In this document: piece after piece, positions 33,607 through 41,854 of the stretch
Layout: every line of letters begins with the position of its first letter
How positions within the stretch are numbered: position 1 is the first letter of the stretch
Assembly (NCBI RefSeq): GCF_022410535.1
Contig: NZ_JAKNBL010000004.1
Location: 1-64,000 of the forward strand
From: Pelotomaculum terephthalicicum JT
GTDB taxonomy: Bacteria; Bacillota; Desulfotomaculia; Desulfotomaculales; Pelotomaculaceae
Reading direction: 5' to 3'
DNA: 64,000 nt
Position numbers and translations under genes: made by a program
Notes under the pieces: generated by a model
The model's database searches: none
What the model was told of the DNA's origin: nothing
What the model saw: only the letters and a program-made list of their open reading frames with translations

Positions 33607-33628
33607 TATATCGCCTGTATATCGCCTG
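33607..33628. repeat. 11-bp tandem repeat, two copies
   Basis: TATATCGCCTG is repeated twice head to tail, 130 bases downstream of cbiX. It is one of two short tandem duplications flanking that gene (see 34186-34207). Confidence 0.7.
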
Positions 33629-33757
33629 CTCCATTAATAAACTATTCTTTTGCCCCTAGTTTATGCCAAGACAAAACTGTTTGTCAATATTTTTTTAATA
33701 TTAATTCCAGATTAATTCCATAGATGGTAAATATTAGAAGATACCGCATTCACAAAC

Positions 33758-34132
33758 TCACACTACTTCTCTGATGCGTTCGGAAACGATCTCGGCAATT
33801 TTTGCATCAGCTCCCATATGAGCGGCGCACTTTATCTCCACTTCATATTTTGCTTTGAGCTGCTCAATCATGACAGGTATATCTTTCTGCATATGTATAC
33901 CGTTTGAGATAAAGACCGGCGCAACAATTATTTTTTTCGCGCCGCTTCCAATCAGCTTGTATACGGCTTCCTCCAGCCCCGGTCTCCCGGATTCCGGGTT
34001 CATAAAGGCAGTTTCCAGCAATTGAAAACCATTGTTAGCTTTAATCATGTTCGACAGCTCCAGTAAAACCTCATTAGCTTCATCCACTACCGCCCTGCTG
34101 CCGTGCCCCAGAACTACAATGCCAATTTGCAT
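33758..34132 (-). CDS. cbiX: small sirohydrochlorin cobaltochelatase
   Basis: A 124-residue single-domain CbiX (CbiX-S). It inserts Co2+ into sirohydrochlorin, the first committed step of the anaerobic cobalamin pathway. It shows the chelatase start IGIVVLGHGSRA with the metal-binding His (H10 region), a central METAFMNPE-like segment (LETAFMNPESGRP), and VAPVFISNGIHMQKDIP with the second metal-binding His. The length matches the small homodimeric form. It lies at the far 3' end of the cobalamin gene run, separated from cobD by 80 bases that include a tandem repeat, so it could have its own promoter. Confidence 0.92.
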   Translation of the reverse strand: MQIGIVVLGHGSRAVVDEANEVLLELSNMIKANNGFQLLETAFMNPESGRPGLEEAVYKLIGSGAKKIIVAPVFISNGIHMQKDIPVMIEQLKAKYEVEIKCAAHMGADAKIAEIVSERIREVV

Positions 34133-34185
34133 TTCTAAATTCTCCTTCTTAGAAAGTTATGATAAAAAAAATACTCGCACAGTTT

Positions 34186-34207
34186 GGTCGTATATAGGTC
34201 GTATATA
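34186..34207. repeat. 11-bp tandem repeat, two copies
   Basis: GGTCGTATATA occurs twice in direct succession between cobD and cbiX. It could be a slippage product or a repeated protein-binding site; nothing else distinguishes it. Confidence 0.7.
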
Positions 34208-34212
34208 GTTAA

Positions 34213-35331
34213 TTATACCTGTAATATCTCTGCCAAAACCCGCAGCAGCGTTGAATTAGAGACGTGATCTTTAACCGCCAGGCGAATGTAGCCGGATCCC
34301 AAGCCGGGAAAAGAACTGCAGTCGCGTATTAAAATCCCCCGCCGGCCGGCCGCCCTCGCCAGCTCCTGAGCTTTCCACCCCGCGGCGCTGGTATCGACAA
34401 GCAAAAAATTAGCCGCGGCAGGAAACGGTTTCAAACCAAGTTCCGCCAGCCGGCCGGCAAGAAAGTTTTTCTCCCGCCGAATTAAAGCCCGGCTGCTTTC
34501 CATATAGTCATCTTCCCTAAGGGCGATCTCTCCGGCCATTTGGGCCAGGATGTTGACGTTCCAGGGGTCCCGGACTCTGTTCAGGATAGAGGTCAGCGCT
34601 GCATTGGCAACGGCGGCTCCCAAACGCAGCCCCGGCATGGCAAAAAACTTGGTAAGCGAGCGCAGTACGAGCATGTTGTCGGCGTCAACGGCCTTGGCGC
34701 ATAAAGTCAGCTTCCGCCACTCCGGCAAGAAATCAAGAAAAGATTCATCGATAACCAGGAACACCCCCCTGCGGCGGCAGATTTCCGAGATCTCCCGCAG
34801 GGCTTTTTCCGGAATGAGATTGCCGGTCGGGTTGTTGGGGTTGCATAAAAAAACAAGTTCCTCACTAGAAAGTTTATTCGAGATAAACGCGGGATCCAGC
34901 TGAAAGCCGTCCTGCGGCTTCAAGAACACCGTGGCTATTTCCGCGCCGCTTATTTGCGACACGCGCCGGTATTCGCCAAAGGTCGGCTCGCATATGAGCA
35001 CCCGGCGCGGCTCAAGGGTTTGCATCAGCAAGTGCAGGATTTCCATCGAGCCATTGCCGGCTGCCACATTCTCCACTCCCACACCGAGATAGTCAGAAAG
35101 GTTCTTTCTAAGGCCGTGGTTCTCCGGGTCCGGATAGCGCTGAATGACTTTAAGATTGCGTCTCAGGCAATCCAGCACCGCTGCCGGAGGCCCCAGCGGA
35201 TTGACATTCAGGCTGAAATCCAGCGTTTCCTCAGGGGTTCTGCCATACTGCAGCGACGCCTCGCGCCAGTTGCCCCCGTGAACAATCCCTTCTGTTTGAG
35301 CCATCCTCTCTTCTATTCCTCTTTTGACCAT
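34213..35331 (-). CDS. cobD: threonine-phosphate decarboxylase
   Basis: A PLP-dependent fold-type I enzyme of the aminotransferase I/II family, here L-threonine-O-3-phosphate decarboxylase. It makes (R)-1-amino-2-propanol phosphate for the lower-ligand linker of cobalamin. The substrate and cofactor parts are LDFSLNVNPLGPP near the N-terminus, NPNNPTGNLI, VIDESFLDFLPEW, and the PLP lysine in LRSLTKFFAMPGLRLG. It resembles histidinol-phosphate aminotransferase, but the operon context supports CobD. The 372 residues are usual. The ribosome binding site GGAGG lies 13 bases before ATG 35331. Confidence 0.9.
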   Translation of the reverse strand: MVKRGIEERMAQTEGIVHGGNWREASLQYGRTPEETLDFSLNVNPLGPPAAVLDCLRRNLKVIQRYPDPENHGLRKNLSDYLGVGVENVAAGNGSMEILHLLMQTLEPRRVLICEPTFGEYRRVSQISGAEIATVFLKPQDGFQLDPAFISNKLSSEELVFLCNPNNPTGNLIPEKALREISEICRRRGVFLVIDESFLDFLPEWRKLTLCAKAVDADNMLVLRSLTKFFAMPGLRLGAAVANAALTSILNRVRDPWNVNILAQMAGEIALREDDYMESSRALIRREKNFLAGRLAELGLKPFPAAANFLLVDTSAAGWKAQELARAAGRRGILIRDCSSFPGLGSGYIRLAVKDHVSNSTLLRVLAEILQV

Positions 35332-35375
35332 GCTAAGGCCGCAACCTCCAAACCGAATTATGGGTATAAAGTTAT

Positions 35376-36452
35376 TCAGGCAGTTGGGGCGGCGCTTGGT
35401 AATGACTCCGCCACGCCTGCCTCGCTAAAGGTAGCCATCTCGTTTAATACCTTCACCGCCGCGTCGACGAGAGTCATGCCCAGGACCGCGCCGGTGCCTT
35501 CACCCAGCCGCATGCGCATGGTCAGCATGGGCCGCAGTCCCAGCATCTGAAGCATTACCCTGTGGCCGGGCTCCTCAGACAGGTGAGACGCGATCATGTA
35601 CCGGCGGCATAACGGGTTCAGCTTTGCCGCGATACAGGCCGCGGCGGCGGAAATAAAACCGTCGATCATCACCGGCACGCGGGCGGCCGCGCCTGCCAGG
35701 ATTAAACCGGCCAAGCCGGCGATTTCCAGTCCCCCCAATTTTGCCAGAACATCAAGACCGTCCTCCGGGTCAGGCCGGTTTACCTTTAATCCTTGCTCAA
35801 TAGCCTTAATTTTAAGCTCCAGTCGCTGATCATCAAGGCCGGTGCCGCGGCCCACGATATCCCTCACCGGCTTGCCGGAAAGAGCGGCTAGAATGGCTGT
35901 GCTTGGCGTGGTATTGCCGATGCCCATTTCACCGGTACCGAGCAGTTCCGCGCCACGCCGGACGCAGTCATTAGCCACCTCGATCCCCACCTCCAGGGCT
36001 GCTATCGCCTGCTCCCTGGTTAGCGCCGGCCCCTCGGCAAGGTTCGCCGTGCCATAGGACACTTTGCGCTTCAGCAAACCGGGCAGGTCGGGCAGGTCGG
36101 CAGCAACGCCGATGTCGACCAGCAGCAGCTCCACTCCGGCATGGCGGGCCAGAACATTGATCGCCGCCCCGCCGTTGGCAAAATTTAAGACCATCTGGAG
36201 AGTCACTTCCCGGGGAAAGGCGCTGACTCCACAGGCCGTAACGCCATGATCGCCCGCCATAAGGACATGAGTCTTGCGCAGCGGAGCCGGCGGCTGCCTG
36301 CCGGTAATACCGGCGAGAGCAAGGACGATATCTTCCAATACCCCCAGGCTGCCAGGCGGTTTGGTAAGATTATCGAGCCTGGCCTGGACCCTGTCTTTTG
36401 CCTCATTGTTCAATGGCTTGATCGCTTCCATAGTGCGAGTGAGCAATTCCAT
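35376..36452 (-). CDS. cobT: nicotinate-nucleotide-dimethylbenzimidazole phosphoribosyltransferase
   Basis: A 358-residue CobT. It transfers ribose phosphate from nicotinate mononucleotide to the lower-ligand base to give alpha-ribazole phosphate. Key pieces are LGVLEDIVLALAGITGRQPP, the MAGDHGVTACGVSAFP loop, the active-site region GEMGIGNTTPSTAILAALSG, and the ending LRMRLGEGTGAVLGMTLVDA with the catalytic Glu in GEGTGA. It follows cbiA by 16 bases. No bza or bluB gene for making dimethylbenzimidazole lies in the window, so the actual lower ligand of this organism cannot be told. Confidence 0.95.
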   Translation of the reverse strand: MELLTRTMEAIKPLNNEAKDRVQARLDNLTKPPGSLGVLEDIVLALAGITGRQPPAPLRKTHVLMAGDHGVTACGVSAFPREVTLQMVLNFANGGAAINVLARHAGVELLLVDIGVAADLPDLPGLLKRKVSYGTANLAEGPALTREQAIAALEVGIEVANDCVRRGAELLGTGEMGIGNTTPSTAILAALSGKPVRDIVGRGTGLDDQRLELKIKAIEQGLKVNRPDPEDGLDVLAKLGGLEIAGLAGLILAGAAARVPVMIDGFISAAAACIAAKLNPLCRRYMIASHLSEEPGHRVMLQMLGLRPMLTMRMRLGEGTGAVLGMTLVDAAVKVLNEMATFSEAGVAESLPSAAPTA

Positions 36453-36468
36453 CTTTTCAGCATTCCCC

Positions 36469-37845
36469 CTACTTTTTTAAACTGCGGGCATAGGCGCGGC
36501 ATCGCGCCAAAAAATTATTTGCGGCACCCGGATTCCCGGCCCAATGGAGATGTATATACGATGCAAGCACTGAACCTGAAGCATAACCTTCTAATTGATT
36601 ATTTTCAGTCAGGCGATAGGCCCAGGGATGACCTTCTGCCACTTCCAGCCCTGAATAATGAAACTCGTGGCCTTTTACCAATAAACCGGCCGGGCCGAGG
36701 ATACTAATGCCCTGTGTTGCCGCCTCCCGGTAACCCATGCCGGCCAGTCTCTTTTGCATGCCGCAGACGGCGGGCACCAGACCGGCCATAGGCCAGATTC
36801 TGTCATCAAAGTCTTTGATCGCCCGGCAAAGATACATCAGCCCTCCGCATTCAGCATAGAGCGGCAATCCCCCGGCTGCTTTTCGCCTGATATCTTCATG
36901 CAACGTTGTATTGGCAGCCAGTTCCGGCAAAAACATTTCCGGGAAACCGCCGCCGATGATCAGTCCTGCCGCGCCCGCGGGAAGCCGGGCGTCTGTCAGC
37001 GGGCTGAAAGGCAGCAGGCAAGCGCCGCGGGACTCAAGATAATCCAGGGCATCCCGGTAATAAAAATTAAAAGCAGCGTCATGGGCAATGGCTACCGGCA
37101 AACGCCCGGTCACCGGCTGAGGCGCGAATAAAGGGCGCTCCGGCGCCCCCAACTTTTCCGCCCCACCCGCCAGGGTCATGATCCGATCCAGGTCCAGTGC
37201 TTCGCCGGCGATATGGGCGAGCCGGTCCAGCACCTTGTCAAGCTCCGCCATCTCCACCGCCGGAGTGAGTCCGAGGTGCCGCGAGGGCAGCGCCAAACCC
37301 GCCTCCCGTTCCAGGCAGCCGACGACGGGAATGCCGGTGGCTTCCTCAATCGCCTTTTGCAGAATCTCTTTGTGCCGTTCCCCGGCGACACGGTTTAGTA
37401 TTACACCGGCGATATGCACTCCGGAATCATAACCGGCATAGCCCATTACCATGGCGGCCGCGCTCTGGGCCAGAGAACCCGCGTCCAGAACAAGCAATAC
37501 CGGTGCCTTGAGCATGCGGGCCACTTCCGCCGTGCTCCCCGCGCCGCTGCCCGCCCTGCCGTCATAAAGACCCATTACTCCTTCAATTATTCCTATATTG
37601 GCTGTAGCAGCGGCTCTCAAGTATAACTCCCTGATTGTCGCCTCAGGCAATAAAAAACTGTCCAAATTGCGGGACGGGCGTCCGGTTACCGCTGTGTGGT
37701 AGCCGGGGTCGATATAATCGGGGCCGACCTTGTACCCCTGCACCTGCAATCCCCGGCGCGCCAGGGCCGCCATCAGTCCGGCGGCCACGGTAGTTTTACC
37801 TGAGCCGCTTTTCACACCGGCAATTACTACCCGTGCCTGAACCAT
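36469..37845 (-). CDS. cbiA: cobyrinate a,c-diamide synthase
   Basis: A 458-residue ATP- and glutamine-dependent amidotransferase that amidates the a and c side chains of cobyrinate. The N-terminal half is a dethiobiotin-synthetase-like P-loop domain (GVKSGSGKTTVAAGLM, YKVGPDYIDPGYH). The C-terminal half is a class I glutamine amidotransferase with the nucleophile Cys in LYAECGGLMYL and the His in KGHEFHYSGLE. The start is ATG 37845, overlapping the end of cbiB by 19 bases. It is part of the long cobalamin operon. Confidence 0.95.
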   Translation of the reverse strand: MVQARVVIAGVKSGSGKTTVAAGLMAALARRGLQVQGYKVGPDYIDPGYHTAVTGRPSRNLDSFLLPEATIRELYLRAAATANIGIIEGVMGLYDGRAGSGAGSTAEVARMLKAPVLLVLDAGSLAQSAAAMVMGYAGYDSGVHIAGVILNRVAGERHKEILQKAIEEATGIPVVGCLEREAGLALPSRHLGLTPAVEMAELDKVLDRLAHIAGEALDLDRIMTLAGGAEKLGAPERPLFAPQPVTGRLPVAIAHDAAFNFYYRDALDYLESRGACLLPFSPLTDARLPAGAAGLIIGGGFPEMFLPELAANTTLHEDIRRKAAGGLPLYAECGGLMYLCRAIKDFDDRIWPMAGLVPAVCGMQKRLAGMGYREAATQGISILGPAGLLVKGHEFHYSGLEVAEGHPWAYRLTENNQLEGYASGSVLASYIHLHWAGNPGAANNFLARCRAYARSLKK

Positions 37846-38825
37846 AAAAAGCTCCTCCCAAGTTCCAAGTCCGGTAGAAACCAGAGTATTATACCGCCCG
37901 CCACGGTAAACAACAATATTGCCACGTTCAACAGCTTGACCGAACCGGCAATATGTTCCGATGTTATCTCCTCACATGGTGCACCAATATGAGGACGGAA
38001 AGAAGCTATTCCCCGGTAGTAATTCAAGCCGCCAAGACGCACCCCCATGGCGCCGGCGGCGGCCGCCTCGGGAAAGCCGCTGTTGGGACTGGGGTGGCTG
38101 CGCGCGTCGCGCCGCATGGTCGACCAGGAGCGGGAGAAGCTAGTGCCGGTCAGGGCGGCAGCCAGGCAAATGAACAGGCCGGTCAGCCTGGCCGGAAGAT
38201 AATTGGCCAGATCGTCCAGGCGCGCGGCCGCGCGGCCGAAATAAAGATACTGCTCGTTGCGGTAGCCCAGCATGGAGTCCAGGGTATTAATCGCCCGGTA
38301 AGCCATCGCTAGCGGCACCCCGCCAACCAGGCCCCAAAAGAGAGGGGCGATTACCGCGTCGCTGGCATTTTCCGCGACTGTTTCTACTACCGCCCGCGCG
38401 ATTTCACCCGGCGGCAGTTCCCCGGTATCGCGCCCGACAATTAATCCTGTCTGCCTGCGGGCTTCCGTAAGTTTATTGTTTTTAAGCAGCCGGTAGATCT
38501 CCAGGCCTGCTTCCGCCAGGCCGCGCCAGGCCACCGTTGTCGACAGCAGCCAGATACCCAGACAGACACCCGCCGCCGGAGCCAGGCGGCAGGCCAAAGC
38601 AAGCAGCACATAAGCGGAAAGCCAGGATGAACCCGCCACCAGTGTCACCAGTGTTGCTCCGGCAATTAATTGCCCGCGCGGCGTGACCGCCAGGGGACGG
38701 AATAAACCTTCCAGGCGGGCGATCAGCCGGCCGATCAGCCGGGTCGGGTGGGGTAGCCACCTGGGGTCGCCGATTGCCAGATCCAGGGCAATCGCTCCCA
38801 GGAAAACGGGCAGGTTAAGAAACAA
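37827..38825 (-). CDS. cbiB: adenosylcobinamide-phosphate synthase
   Basis: An integral membrane protein of 332 residues that attaches aminopropanol phosphate to adenosylcobyrate. It has several membrane helices (for example FLGAIALDLAIGDP at the start, LVTLVAGSSWLSAYVLLALA, IWLLSTTVAWRGL), the conserved RDTGELPPGEIARAVVETVA, ENASDAVIAPLFW and GVPLAMAYRAINTLDSMLGY. The open frame extends much farther upstream (to 39026), but that part overlaps cbiP and is Trp/Arg-rich nonsense. TTG at 38825, with TGGAGG about 10 bases before, gives the family length. It overlaps cbiP by 11 bases. Confidence 0.92.
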   Translation of the reverse strand: MFLNLPVFLGAIALDLAIGDPRWLPHPTRLIGRLIARLEGLFRPLAVTPRGQLIAGATLVTLVAGSSWLSAYVLLALACRLAPAAGVCLGIWLLSTTVAWRGLAEAGLEIYRLLKNNKLTEARRQTGLIVGRDTGELPPGEIARAVVETVAENASDAVIAPLFWGLVGGVPLAMAYRAINTLDSMLGYRNEQYLYFGRAAARLDDLANYLPARLTGLFICLAAALTGTSFSRSWSTMRRDARSHPSPNSGFPEAAAAGAMGVRLGGLNYYRGIASFRPHIGAPCEEITSEHIAGSVKLLNVAILLFTVAGGIILWFLPDLELGRSFLWFRHG

Positions 38826-40377
38826 AATCCACAACCTCCAGGGGACGGGATAGTCCCATGATCTCCGCCAGCCGTTCCAAGTCCAAGGAAGCTCCGACAA
38901 CCCGCGCCAGTTCGTCCAGGCGCTTTTCCAGATCGGCCGCAAATTTATAATCACCCTGACGGTCCGCCAGGCCGCGCCGCCGCCGCAAAAAAGACAGCAC
39001 ATTGCCGCGGAAGTTGTCGTTATCAAAGATGCCGTGCATGTACGTACCCAGGATCAACCCGCCGGGAGCCACGGCACCGTCGTCAACTTCAGCCGGTTCC
39101 TCTCCCCTCTTTTTGATCCGAAAGGCCGCTTCTGTCCGGTTCACGCGCCTGCTCTCACCCATGTGGATTTCATATCCCCTCACCTGCCAGCCGCGGCAGG
39201 GTCCCAGAAAAGGACCATCGCCGGTTATATTCGCCTCAACAAGATAAGTGGCCTTGGTAAGAGCGAAATCAGTCACAATATCGAGCAGTCCCATCCCTTT
39301 GACTCTCCGCGCGCCGCCGCCTTCACTGCCCTCAGGGTCGTTTATTTCAATACCCAGCATCTGATAACCGCCACAAATGCCGATCACAGGCACACCGGCA
39401 GCGGCCAGCCTTTTAATCTCAGCGACCTTGCCGCATTCTTCCAAGAACAGGAGGTCGCTCAGGGTATTTTTGCTTCCGGGCAAAATGACCAGGTCCGGCT
39501 TCCCCAAAGGCTCCTTTCCGGCAACATAACGGACATTTACCCCAGGCTCCCGCTCCAGGGGGTCAAAGTCGGTAAAATTAGAGATGCGCGGAGTCGTCAC
39601 AACGGCAATTTCTATTTGCTCCGCTGTCGAAGCCCGGTTGATTTTCCTTTCTAAAGCCACTGAATCTTCTTCAGGCAAGCCCAAGTCAGGCAGGTAGGGA
39701 ATTACCCCGAGCACCGGCTTGCCGGTTCTGGCCTCAAGAAATTCCAGCGCCGGCCGCAACAGCGCCAAATCACCCCTGAACTTATTGATGATAATGCCTG
39801 ACACCATCTCTCTCTCATCAGGATCAAGCAATTCAAGAGTGCCCACCACCGCCGCCAGCGCGCCGCCGCGGTCAATGTCGGCCACCAGCAGCACCGGAGC
39901 CCCGGTCATCCTGGCGATGCGCATGTTGGCAATCTCGTGTTTCTTTAAATTGACTTCCGCCGGACTGCCAGCGCCTTCAATGACGATAATTTCAAACTCC
40001 CGGCAAAGACTCGTGTAGGCCCCTTCCACCACGCCCAGCAAGCTCTGGTTGTAGTTACCGTGGTATTCCATGGCCGAAAGGTTCCCCACCGGGCTGCCCA
40101 GCACCACTATTTGCGAAGAGGCGGGGGCGGTCGGCTTAAGCAAAATGGGATTCATCCGCACGCTCGGCTCCACGCCGGCGGCATACGCCTGGAGAACCTG
40201 GGCACGGCCCATTTCGCCGCCATCGCGGGTTACACAGGAATTCAGGGCCATATTTTGAGACTTGAACGGGGCCACCCGGTAACCCGCCCGGTAAAAGAGA
40301 CGGCAGAGGGCGGCGGCGAGAACGCTTTTGCCGACACTGGAACTGGTGCCTTGCAACATAACACTGTAGTTCATCAT
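38815..40377 (-). CDS. cbiP: cobyric acid synthase
   Basis: CbiP/CobQ, 520 residues, performs the four remaining glutamine-dependent amidations to make adenosylcobyric acid. The N-terminal P-loop domain has MLQGTSSSVGKSVLAAALCR and FKSQNMALNS, and the central part has VADIDRGGALAAVVGTLELL. The C-terminal glutamine amidotransferase has the catalytic Cys in VIGICGGYQMLG and the His in YEIHMGESRR. ATG 40377 overlaps the cbiC stop. It sits in the usual order before cbiB. Confidence 0.95.
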   Translation of the reverse strand: MMNYSVMLQGTSSSVGKSVLAAALCRLFYRAGYRVAPFKSQNMALNSCVTRDGGEMGRAQVLQAYAAGVEPSVRMNPILLKPTAPASSQIVVLGSPVGNLSAMEYHGNYNQSLLGVVEGAYTSLCREFEIIVIEGAGSPAEVNLKKHEIANMRIARMTGAPVLLVADIDRGGALAAVVGTLELLDPDEREMVSGIIINKFRGDLALLRPALEFLEARTGKPVLGVIPYLPDLGLPEEDSVALERKINRASTAEQIEIAVVTTPRISNFTDFDPLEREPGVNVRYVAGKEPLGKPDLVILPGSKNTLSDLLFLEECGKVAEIKRLAAAGVPVIGICGGYQMLGIEINDPEGSEGGGARRVKGMGLLDIVTDFALTKATYLVEANITGDGPFLGPCRGWQVRGYEIHMGESRRVNRTEAAFRIKKRGEEPAEVDDGAVAPGGLILGTYMHGIFDNDNFRGNVLSFLRRRRGLADRQGDYKFAADLEKRLDELARVVGASLDLERLAEIMGLSRPLEVVDFVS

Positions 40378-40997
40378 TCCACCGCCAGTTTGAGCAGGGC
40401 GTTGACGGCAGCGACGGCCACCGGGCTGCCCCCCTTTGTTCCACGCACCATCACGTGCGGGACAGCCGTGCCGGCCAGGGCTTCCTTGGCCTCGGCCGCG
40501 CCGACAAAACCGACAGGCACACCGATAACCGCCGCCGGCCGGGCAGCGCCCGCCTCAATCAACTCCAGCAGGCGAAAGAGAGCGGTAGGCGCGTTGCCGA
40601 TAACCACCAGGCCGCCGTCCATCCGGTGGGCAAGCCACTCCATGGCCGCCATGCCTCTTGTGATATTTCTTTTTTTTGCTTCGGCAGCCACGTCGGGCTC
40701 CCGGATCGCGCAAAAGGTTTTGCCGCCCAGCGAGTCAACCAAACGGGCATTGATACCCGCGCGGACCATTTCTATATCGGTAAAAATGCCGGCGCCCTGC
40801 TTCAAAGCCGCCACCGCCGCCGTGATAAAGTCCGGGTGAAAAGATATTAACCGGACATAATCGTGGTCGCCGGTAGCGTGAATGATCCTGAGCAAGACCG
40901 CCTTTTCTCCAGGAGTCAACCGGCAGCAGCCCAGTTCAGCGGCGATAAGATCATAACTCCGGGCCTCGATAGCCTGCGGGTTTTGCATAAAAGCCAA
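40374..40997 (-). CDS. cbiC: cobalt-precorrin-8 methylmutase
   Basis: CbiC/CobH moves the methyl group from C11 to C12 of cobalt-precorrin-8 to give cobyrinate. The chain has the expected start PQAIEARSYDLIAAEL with the conserved Ser-Tyr, the catalytic-His region RIIHATGDHDYVRLI, and the product-binding parts AIREPDVAAEAK and IGVPVGFVGAAEAKEAL. TTG at 40997 with AGGAGG 10 bases before is chosen; ATG 40988 and a longer frame to 41039 are alternatives. The gap to cbiJ contains a 24-bp inverted repeat element. Confidence 0.93.
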   Translation of the reverse strand: MAFMQNPQAIEARSYDLIAAELGCCRLTPGEKAVLLRIIHATGDHDYVRLISFHPDFITAAVAALKQGAGIFTDIEMVRAGINARLVDSLGGKTFCAIREPDVAAEAKKRNITRGMAAMEWLAHRMDGGLVVIGNAPTALFRLLELIEAGAARPAAVIGVPVGFVGAAEAKEALAGTAVPHVMVRGTKGGSPVAVAAVNALLKLAVE

Positions 40998-41034
40998 CGA
41001 CTCGCCACCTCCTATAAAGTAACTCTCTCTTGGG

Positions 41035-41105
41035 GACAATGGGGACGGTTCTCATTGTTTGTGTTTGGGGTCCCGTATTAGACAATGAGAACCGTCCCCA
41101 TTGTC
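41035..41105. repeat. large inverted repeat with GGGGACGGTTCTC core
   Basis: Arms 41035-41058 and 41082-41105 are perfectly complementary over 24 bases (left arm begins GACAATGGGGACGGTTCTC) around a 23-base loop. Six T residues follow on the plus strand only, so it should not stop the minus-strand cobalamin transcript. The cbiJ stop codon lies in the loop, and the last ten codons of cbiJ are encoded by the right arm. It resembles REP-like dispersed elements of Peptococcaceae, and similar cores occur at 5931 and 49025. Confidence 0.85.
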
Positions 41106-41854
41106 TTTTTTAAGGCCGCCAGTATTTCGGCTTTGCTCATGCCGGCTTCTTCTCGCGGACGGTTGATAACAATCACGGGCAGGCCCAATTCCAGGGCCGC
41201 GGATACTTTTTCCTCCATGCCGCCGGCTGTTCCGCTATCTTTGGTAACCACAATATCGGCTTTGTAATAACGGTAGAGGGCTGCATTCAGTTCCCTGCCG
41301 CAAGGCCCCTGCAGGGCGATGATATCGCGTGGCGTCAGGCCGAGCGAGCGGCAGAAGGCAATTGAATCTGTTTCAGACAATACCCGCGCGATTAACCGCT
41401 TGCCCTGCAAATCTGGAGAATGGACAAACTCAGGCAAGTGACGCGTACCGATTGCCAGGAAGATATTGTTAAATACAGGGGATGCCACGGCGTTCACCGC
41501 CCCAGCCCATCCATCGACCCGTTTTATCAAGGGACTGACGGGCAGCTCGGCTGCCGGCCGGGCGCAGCGGTAATAAGGCAAACCGTGCCGGGCGCAGACC
41601 TGTTTCGCCATCTCAGTGATGTTAGCCGCGAAAGGATGGGTGCAGTCCACCAGCGCCGTAAAATGACTGCCCTGCAGCAGGGCGGACAGGCCGTCCTCTG
41701 AAAGCGGGCCGTTTATATTCGCCGCCGCCCCGGCGGCGCCGGCCAGTTCGGCCCCGTAGGCAGTCAAGGTCGCGGCCGCCACCTGATAACCCCGCGCGCA
41801 AAGGCCGGCCACCATTTCACGTCCCTCGGCCGTGCCTGCCAACACCAGGATCAT
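41078..41854 (-). CDS. cbiJ: cobalt-precorrin-6A reductase
   Basis: CbiJ/CobK, 258 residues, reduces precorrin-6A with NAD(P)H. It begins MILVLAGTAEGREM, the family hallmark, followed by TLTAYGAELAG, VDCTHPFAANITEMAK and YYRCARP. Later parts are LIARVLSETDSIAFCRSLGL and VVTKDSGTAGGMEEKVSAAL. The start at 41854 overlaps the cbiH stop as ATGA; the longer frame upstream is cbiH out of frame. The C-terminal residues KTMGTVLIV are encoded by an inserted inverted-repeat arm, so the native C-terminus has probably been replaced. Confidence 0.92.
   Translation of the reverse strand: MILVLAGTAEGREMVAGLCARGYQVAAATLTAYGAELAGAAGAAANINGPLSEDGLSALLQGSHFTALVDCTHPFAANITEMAKQVCARHGLPYYRCARPAAELPVSPLIKRVDGWAGAVNAVASPVFNNIFLAIGTRHLPEFVHSPDLQGKRLIARVLSETDSIAFCRSLGLTPRDIIALQGPCGRELNAALYRYYKADIVVTKDSGTAGGMEEKVSAALELGLPVIVINRPREEAGMSKAEILAALKKTMGTVLIV

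Noticed and set aside
39034-39654. 206-residue frame opposite cbiP
   Set aside because: Antisense shadow of a well-conserved gene in GC-rich sequence.
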